DNA from: Bacteroidales bacterium
GTDB lineage: Bacteria; Bacteroidota; Bacteroidia; Bacteroidales; P3
DNA: 9,459 nucleotides
Assembly (NCBI GenBank): GCA_023227645.1
Contig: JALNVJ010000047.1
Location: forward strand, 1 to 9,459
Direction of reading: 5' to 3'
Positions 5,513 through 9,459 of this stretch are shown here, piece after piece. The translations under genes were made by a program, and so were the position numbers. Below the pieces are notes generated by a model. It searched no databases, was not told the DNA's origin, and saw only the letters and a list, made by a program, of their open reading frames with translations. Position 1 is the stretch's first letter; every line of letters begins with the position of its first letter.

Positions 5513-5646
5513 AGATCTTTGATTCAAGATTTTCTTTCCTTGATTTGGTGAATTGTTTCCTTGTTTTAATAAACCAACTTAGTAATGGAGGAATAAATAT
5601 ATAAATTAATTTGTAATGGATATAAGGTAGTCTTAGAGTAATTTCT

Positions 5647-5654
5647 TAAATTTG
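5647..5654 (+). promoter_or_regulatory. Candidate -7 box for the BadF-type kinase gene
   Basis: TAAATTTG is a full match to TAnnTTTG and lies 18 bp before the ATG at 5673, implying a leader of roughly 10-15 nt. A good -33 box is not evident: TTTG at 5610-5613 is 33 bp away, which is too far. Confidence 0.45.
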
Positions 5655-5672
5655 CACATTAATTTATTAATT

Positions 5673-6518
5673 ATGTTATTAATTTGTGATAGTGGATCAA
5701 CAAAGGCTGATTGGTGTTTAGTTGATAGAACCAATAAAAGGAAGTTTTTCTCTACTTGTGGAATGAATCCTTATAATATTACTTCTGAGGCTATCTCTCA
5801 GGAAATTGAATCAGTTCTTATATCCAATATAAATCCAAAAGATGTTCTTAAACTAATGTTTTATGGAGCAGGATGTAGTGCTGAAGTGAAGAAAAAAGAG
5901 CTCCAAGACTTATTTCAAACTTATTTTTCTAATGCTTCAATTGAAATAGACCACGACTTACTCGGTGCTGCAAGGGCTTTATGTGGTAAAGAGAAAGGGC
6001 TTTGTGCAATTTTAGGGACAGGATCTAATTCTTGTCTCTATGATGGAGAAGAAATATCTGAGAATGTACCAGCCTTAGGTTATGTTCTTTGTGATGAGGG
6101 TGCTGGAACTAATATTGGGAAGTTAATTCTTCGAAATTATCTTCGTCATCTTCTTCCAGAGGATTTAGATAAAGAATTTGCAATGCTTTATCCTGGCGAT
6201 GAATCCGATTTTCTTAATAGATTATATAAAGGAAGCGTTCCAAACTATTTTTTAGCTTCTTTTGCCAAATTTGTATTGGATAGAAAGGAAAATCAATATT
6301 GCCACAACTTAATCAAAGAATGCTTTATTTCTTTTTTTGAAAACCAAGTAATACTCTATTCTGATTACTCTAATTATAAAATCAATGTTGTTGGAAGTGT
6401 AGGCTTTATATGTAAGGATATTTTTAAAGAGGTTGCATTAATCTATGGTCAAGAGGTGGGGAAATTTATCAAAGCTCCGCTTGTAGATTTAGTGGATTTC
6501 CACTTTTATTTAGATTAA
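5673..6518 (+). CDS. BadF/BadG/BcrA-type ATPase, N-acetylglucosamine-kinase-like sugar kinase
   Basis: With the ATG at 5673 the protein has 281 residues and begins MLLICDSGSTKADW, where the actin-fold phosphate-1 loop (DSGSTKADW, residues 6-14) sits right at the N terminus as in the family. An upstream in-frame TTG at 5652 would add seven residues, but it lies within the likely -7 promoter box, so I reject it. Other motifs are YGAGC (64-68), the acidic HDL (D95) expected at the catalytic position, LGTGSNS (114-120, phosphate-2), LCDEGAGTNIGK near residue 145, VVGSVGF (adenosine site) and a C-terminal IKAPLVDLVDFH. This resembles cytosolic COG2971 proteins of about 280 residues in Bacteroidota, usually annotated as N-acetylglucosamine or related amino-sugar kinases. 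Substrate is not certain. Separated from the ORP-like operon by a terminator, it is probably a housekeeping gene for amino-sugar recycling. Confidence 0.85.
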   Translation: MLLICDSGSTKADWCLVDRTNKRKFFSTCGMNPYNITSEAISQEIESVLISNINPKDVLKLMFYGAGCSAEVKKKELQDLFQTYFSNASIEIDHDLLGAARALCGKEKGLCAILGTGSNSCLYDGEEISENVPALGYVLCDEGAGTNIGKLILRNYLRHLLPEDLDKEFAMLYPGDESDFLNRLYKGSVPNYFLASFAKFVLDRKENQYCHNLIKECFISFFENQVILYSDYSNYKINVVGSVGFICKDIFKEVALIYGQEVGKFIKAPLVDLVDFHFYLD

Positions 6519-6544
6519 ATGTGTTATAATCAATAAAAAAATTG

Positions 6545-6552
6545 TATTTTCG
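6545..6552 (+). promoter_or_regulatory. Candidate -7 box upstream of purA
   Basis: TATTTTCG matches 7 of 8 consensus positions, with a TGTT at 6522-6525 in a possible -33 position (19-bp spacer). The leader to the purA ATG would be about 50 nt. No terminator is seen between the kinase gene and purA, so read-through is also possible. Confidence 0.35.
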
Positions 6553-6608
6553 CAGTTAGTTTGTACATAAATAGTACTTATTTTTTAATTCAAATTTAGA
6601 TTATTATA

Positions 6609-7901
6609 ATGAATAAAATTGATGTTTTACTAGGATTACAATGGGGTGATGAGGGTAAGGGAAAGATTGTTGACGTTCTAACACCTCAATATGATATAAT
6701 AGCTCGATTTCAAGGCGGTCCAAATGCTGGACACACACTAGAATTTCAAGGCACTAAGCACGTGTTGAATATTATCCCTTCTGGGATTTTCCATTCTGAT
6801 AAACAAAACATTATTGGAAATGGAGTCTTGATTGAACCTTTAATATTCCAAAGAGAGATTAGAGACTTAAAAGCAAGGAATGTTAACCCTAACCAAAACT
6901 TATTTGTTTCAAAGAAAGCCCATTTAATTACTCCTTCACATAGGATGTTGGATATGGCTAACGAACAAGCTAAGGGAAAACAAAAGATTGGCTCAACTTT
7001 AAAAGGAATTGGACCAACTTATACAGATAAAATTGCTCGTATTGGACTAAGGGTAGGGGATATTTTGAAAAGTGATTGGTTAGATAAATATAATAAATTA
7101 AAAGAAGACCACTTAAGGCTATTAAAATCTTTAGGGCATGATTTTGATTCATTTAAAATTGATGAAATCTCTTTTTTAGAGTACGAAAAAAGATGGTTGG
7201 AGTCATTAGAAACTCTTAAAACATTTAAGTTTATTAATAGCGAATACTTCCTTAATGATGCTTTGAAGCAAGGTAAGAAGATATTAGCTGAAGGAGCTCA
7301 GGGTTCAATGCTTGATGTTGATTTTGGATCTTATCCTTTTGTAACTTCTTCAAATACAATTACAGCAGGTGTATGTTCAGGATTAGGAATCGCTCCTTCA
7401 AATATAGGCAAAGTATATGGTTTATGTAAGGCATACTGCACAAGAGTAGGCAGTGGTCCTTTTCCAACCGAATTACTTGACGAAACGGGAGATAGACTAA
7501 GACAAGCAGGAAGAGAATTTGGATCAACAACTGGACGTCCAAGAAGATGTGGTTGGATTGATATACCTGCATTAAATTATGCTTGTATGCTTAATGGAGT
7601 TACTGACTTAGTGATTACTAAGGTTGATGTGATGAATGATTTCGATATTGTCAAAATGTGTGTTAAATATAATATCGAAGGAGAAGAAACTATTCAAATA
7701 CCTTTCGATTTGAGTGATAGGATTCAACCAATTCTTAAAAAATACCAAGGTTGGAATAGTAACCTTCAAGGGATAAAAACGTACAACGATTTACCTAAAG
7801 ACTTAAAGGACTATATTAAGGCAATAGAAGATATAACAGGAGTTAATGTTGCAATTGTTTCAACAAGTCCTGATAGAGAAGACACAATATTTAAAATATA
7901 A
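6609..7901 (+). CDS. purA: Adenylosuccinate synthetase (PurA)
   Basis: The 430-residue cytosolic enzyme joins IMP and aspartate using GTP to form adenylosuccinate, the first committed step to AMP. Full-length family motifs are present in order: LQWGDEGKGK (residues 10-19) with the catalytic Asp (D14), FQGGPNAGHT (34-43) with the catalytic His (H42), the IGPTYTDKIARIGLRVGD loop, LAEGAQGSMLDVDFG (around 226-240), TITAGVCSGLGI, GPFPTEL, and FGSTTGRPRRCGW (304-316), which includes the aspartate-binding loop. The length matches the usual 420-440 residues and nothing is missing. The product is soluble with no signal peptide. The gene is followed after 19 bp by the PepSY-like secreted protein gene, so they may share a transcript, although their roles are unrelated. 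Confidence 0.98.
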   Translation: MNKIDVLLGLQWGDEGKGKIVDVLTPQYDIIARFQGGPNAGHTLEFQGTKHVLNIIPSGIFHSDKQNIIGNGVLIEPLIFQREIRDLKARNVNPNQNLFVSKKAHLITPSHRMLDMANEQAKGKQKIGSTLKGIGPTYTDKIARIGLRVGDILKSDWLDKYNKLKEDHLRLLKSLGHDFDSFKIDEISFLEYEKRWLESLETLKTFKFINSEYFLNDALKQGKKILAEGAQGSMLDVDFGSYPFVTSSNTITAGVCSGLGIAPSNIGKVYGLCKAYCTRVGSGPFPTELLDETGDRLRQAGREFGSTTGRPRRCGWIDIPALNYACMLNGVTDLVITKVDVMNDFDIVKMCVKYNIEGEETIQIPFDLSDRIQPILKKYQGWNSNLQGIKTYNDLPKDLKDYIKAIEDITGVNVAIVSTSPDREDTIFKI

Positions 7902-7920
7902 ATATAATCTATAATAAATT

Positions 7921-9021
7921 ATGAGAAAATTTTTGTTGGCAATAGCTTTATTTGTTTGTGTATTATCAGTTCAAGGCCAGAAATTAAGACTTTCCGATAT
8001 CCCACAAGAAGTTAGAATGGGATTAGAAAACACTTATACTGACTATAAGCTACTTGGATGGTATTTCGAAACAGGTCAGTATGTTGCAGAAATAGATATT
8101 GACAATAGAACAGGAAGAGTTTTCCTTACTGCAAATGGAAATTGGCAGTTTACAATCTTTAATGTTCCAGAGCAAGAATTACCTACTTTGGTAGCAAATT
8201 ATTTTATTAATAATTATCCAGGCTATAGAATAAAGAAATCGGAGTATGTTGAGGATTATGGTGGTGATAACTATTATAGGTTAGTTATTTCCATGAAAGG
8301 GATAGGTCAAACTGAATATGAGATGATTTATGACACAAGAGGGAAATTGATTAAAACAAATGCTCCTGAACCTGACTATGTTAAGAAAGACTATATTGCA
8401 AGATTAAACCCTGAAGATATTGAACGCCAACAAAAGAAAATGGCAGACAGAACAGCATTGCCAGGCACAGGATTACAAATTGGAGATGAAAACTATATAA
8501 CTGCAAATAAAGATCCTGAAGGTAGTGGAAAGAAGGGAAGGAAAGTTGATATTAAAATACCAGAAGCTTTAGATACACCAAAGATCCCTGAATCAGTTAC
8601 CAAAGCTTTTGCAAAGAAATATCCAAGAATAGAGGTTGAAGAGTGGAAAATGGAAGATACTTGCTATAATGCAAACTTTAAAAATCGTCAACAAACAAAT
8701 CTTCAAGCACTATTTATGCCAGACGGATCATTAGTTACCGTTACTACCGATGTAGATAAGGATCGTTATCCTCGTTTGATTATAAAAGATTTAGATGAAC
8801 GTTATCCTAATGCTAAAATTTCATTTATTCGAAAGGTCGATTACGATATTAAATATAGAAGAACAGTTACGGATAGAAAACTTAGTCAATACTTTTATAT
8901 TGAATTAACAGAAAAAATAAGAGGAAGAAACGATGTTAAAACTATTAAGCTTCTATATGATAAATCATTTAAATACCAAGGTTTAGCTGGAACTGGAGAT
9001 GATTACGAATACGAAGACTAA
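7921..9021 (+). CDS. Secreted protein with PepSY-like (BLIP-like) repeats
   Basis: The 366-residue protein has a Sec signal peptide: MRKF, a hydrophobic run to about residue 17, then SVQGQ with cleavage near residues 19-20. No lipobox is seen at the cleavage site, although a cysteine lies inside the hydrophobic run. The mature part contains two domains of the PepSY-like type (PF11396 kind), at about 25-125 and 220-355, separated by a charged linker (about 130-215) rich in Lys, Asp and Gly. Each domain looks built from half-repeats with a YP-x(2-3)-I/V core: NYPGYRI, KYPRIEV and RYPNAKI. Each half alternates a short helix (IPQEV..., IPESVTKAFAKKY) with beta strands. Proteins of this type are common, secreted and of unknown role in Bacteroidota. 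The tail DDYEYED is acidic. It sits between purA and an envelope-biogenesis-like gene, consistent with a periplasmic location. Confidence 0.82.
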   Translation: MRKFLLAIALFVCVLSVQGQKLRLSDIPQEVRMGLENTYTDYKLLGWYFETGQYVAEIDIDNRTGRVFLTANGNWQFTIFNVPEQELPTLVANYFINNYPGYRIKKSEYVEDYGGDNYYRLVISMKGIGQTEYEMIYDTRGKLIKTNAPEPDYVKKDYIARLNPEDIERQQKKMADRTALPGTGLQIGDENYITANKDPEGSGKKGRKVDIKIPEALDTPKIPESVTKAFAKKYPRIEVEEWKMEDTCYNANFKNRQQTNLQALFMPDGSLVTVTTDVDKDRYPRLIIKDLDERYPNAKISFIRKVDYDIKYRRTVTDRKLSQYFYIELTEKIRGRNDVKTIKLLYDKSFKYQGLAGTGDDYEYED

Positions 9022-9030
9022 TAAATCAAA

Positions 9031-9459
9031 ATGAAAATAAGGGTTATATTAATAATTATTTGTTTAATAATCTTTATCCCAAATTTATTTAGCCAAAAGA
9101 AAATAAATTACAAAGCTAATTGGAGCGAAACTCGACCCTCTTACCCTGATGAAATTATTATGGTTGAGAAGGTCGAGTTTGAGCATGAAGGGATGAGGAT
9201 GTATTGTGATTCTGCTATTTTTAATGAAAAAGAAAATCACTTTAGTGCATTTGGTAACATACATATTGTTCAAAAAGACACCCTGCACGTTTGGGGTGAT
9301 GAATTGTATTATGAGGGAGTGAGTAAGACTGCAGAGATGTTTGGAGAGGAAGTAATTATGAAAGATAATCAAATAACACTCAAAACAACTTATCTGATTT
9401 TAGAAAGAGTTCCAAACACAGTAAGCTATACCCAATGGGCTGATATTTATGATAATGAA
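9031..9459 (+). CDS. OstA/LptA-like envelope protein, 3'-truncated by window edge
   Basis: An ATG at 9031, 9 bp after the previous stop, opens a frame that continues through the last base (143 residues visible). The N terminus is a clear signal peptide: MKIR, a long Ile/Leu run, then IPNLFSQKK with cleavage after about residue 21. The rest shows the OstA-type pattern of beta strands with alternating hydrophobic residues: MYCDSAIFNEKENHFSAFGN (56-75), IHIVQKDTLHVWGDELYYEG (76-95), TAEMFGEEVIMKDNQITLKT. In this fold, 'D-S-A-x-F/Y' and 'GN-V/I' are recurrent. Such proteins form the beta-jellyroll that carries lipopolysaccharide across the periplasm (LptA and the periplasmic part of LptD). Bacteroidota members are large and annotated OstA-like; the C-terminal part is outside the window, so a full LptA or LptD assignment is not possible. 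Confidence 0.83.
   Translation, partial: MKIRVILIIICLIIFIPNLFSQKKINYKANWSETRPSYPDEIIMVEKVEFEHEGMRMYCDSAIFNEKENHFSAFGNIHIVQKDTLHVWGDELYYEGVSKTAEMFGEEVIMKDNQITLKTTYLILERVPNTVSYTQWADIYDNE

Noticed and set aside
5437..5514. 25-codon frame inside the long-loop terminator
   Set aside because: It starts in the left arm and ends just past the T tract, is hydrophobic and AT-driven in composition, has no recognisable relatives, and is best explained by the hairpin sequence.
5652..5672. TTG at 5652 as the start of the BadF-type kinase
   Set aside because: It lies in the TAAATTTG promoter box and adds residues before the family's N-terminal DSGSTKADW loop; the ATG at 5673 fits better.
6531..6544. CAAT/ATTG inverted repeat after the kinase gene as a terminator
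   Set aside because: Only four A/T-rich pairs and no proper T tract; too weak to support.
9085..9372. Open frame on the minus strand opposite the OstA-like gene
   Set aside because: The + strand frame has a signal peptide and OstA-type pattern; the antisense frame shows no family features.
1..9459. CRISPR arrays, tRNA or rRNA genes, insertion sequences, phage or attachment sites
   Set aside because: No spaced direct repeats, tRNA-like cloverleaf, rRNA segment, transposase, integrase or target-site duplication was recognised by eye in either strand.

Overview
The window comes from an AT-rich member of the Bacteroidota, most likely an anaerobe of the Bacteroidales/Marinilabiliales type. The evidence is indirect. 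Promoters fit the Bacteroidota -7 consensus TAnnTTTG, genes lack Shine-Dalgarno sequences and start after A/T-rich leaders, and several protein types (the Mrp variant with ENMSWFTP, the PepSY-like secreted protein, the OstA-like protein) are ones I associate with this phylum. Every gene seen is on the + strand.

Layout. (1) 1-930: the 3' two thirds to three quarters of a PLP-dependent Cys/Met-metabolism enzyme, closed by a strong intrinsic terminator. A second, perfect 17-bp hairpin terminator follows at 1071-1115. (2) 1116-1455: AT-rich gene-free DNA ending in a clear promoter (-7 box 1422-1429) with a small dyad between its two boxes. (3) 1456-5412: a compact seven-gene operon closed by a long-loop terminator at 5426-5512. 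It encodes a DUF134-type HTH/zinc-ribbon regulator, a NifX/NafY-like protein, a tiny Gly-rich DUF5320-like protein, a second NifX/NafY-like protein, two MinD-type ATPases each carrying an inserted 2x[4Fe-4S] ferredoxin domain, and an Mrp/NBP35 ATPase. (4) 5673-6518: a BadF/BadG-type sugar kinase. (5) 6609-9459: purA, a secreted protein with PepSY-like repeats, and the start of an OstA/LptA-like envelope protein that runs off the window.

The operon at 1456-5412 is the point of interest. Its gene set matches the 'orange protein' (ORP) neighbourhood known from Desulfovibrio: NifX-like ORP, paired ferredoxin-MinD ATPases and Mrp. In Desulfovibrio the ORP protein binds a Mo-Cu-sulfide cluster and the locus is sigma54-regulated. 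No sigma54 activator is visible here, and the DUF134 protein is the likely regulator. No nitrogenase gene is present, so the NifX-like proteins are better read as carriers of a metal-sulfur cluster than as nitrogen-fixation proteins. I infer that the ATPases load or deliver a metal-sulfur cofactor to the two small carriers. What the cofactor is and what receives it cannot be read from the sequence. The Mrp copy contains no cysteine and lacks the MIP18/DUF59 domain, so it cannot hold an Fe-S cluster through its own cysteines.
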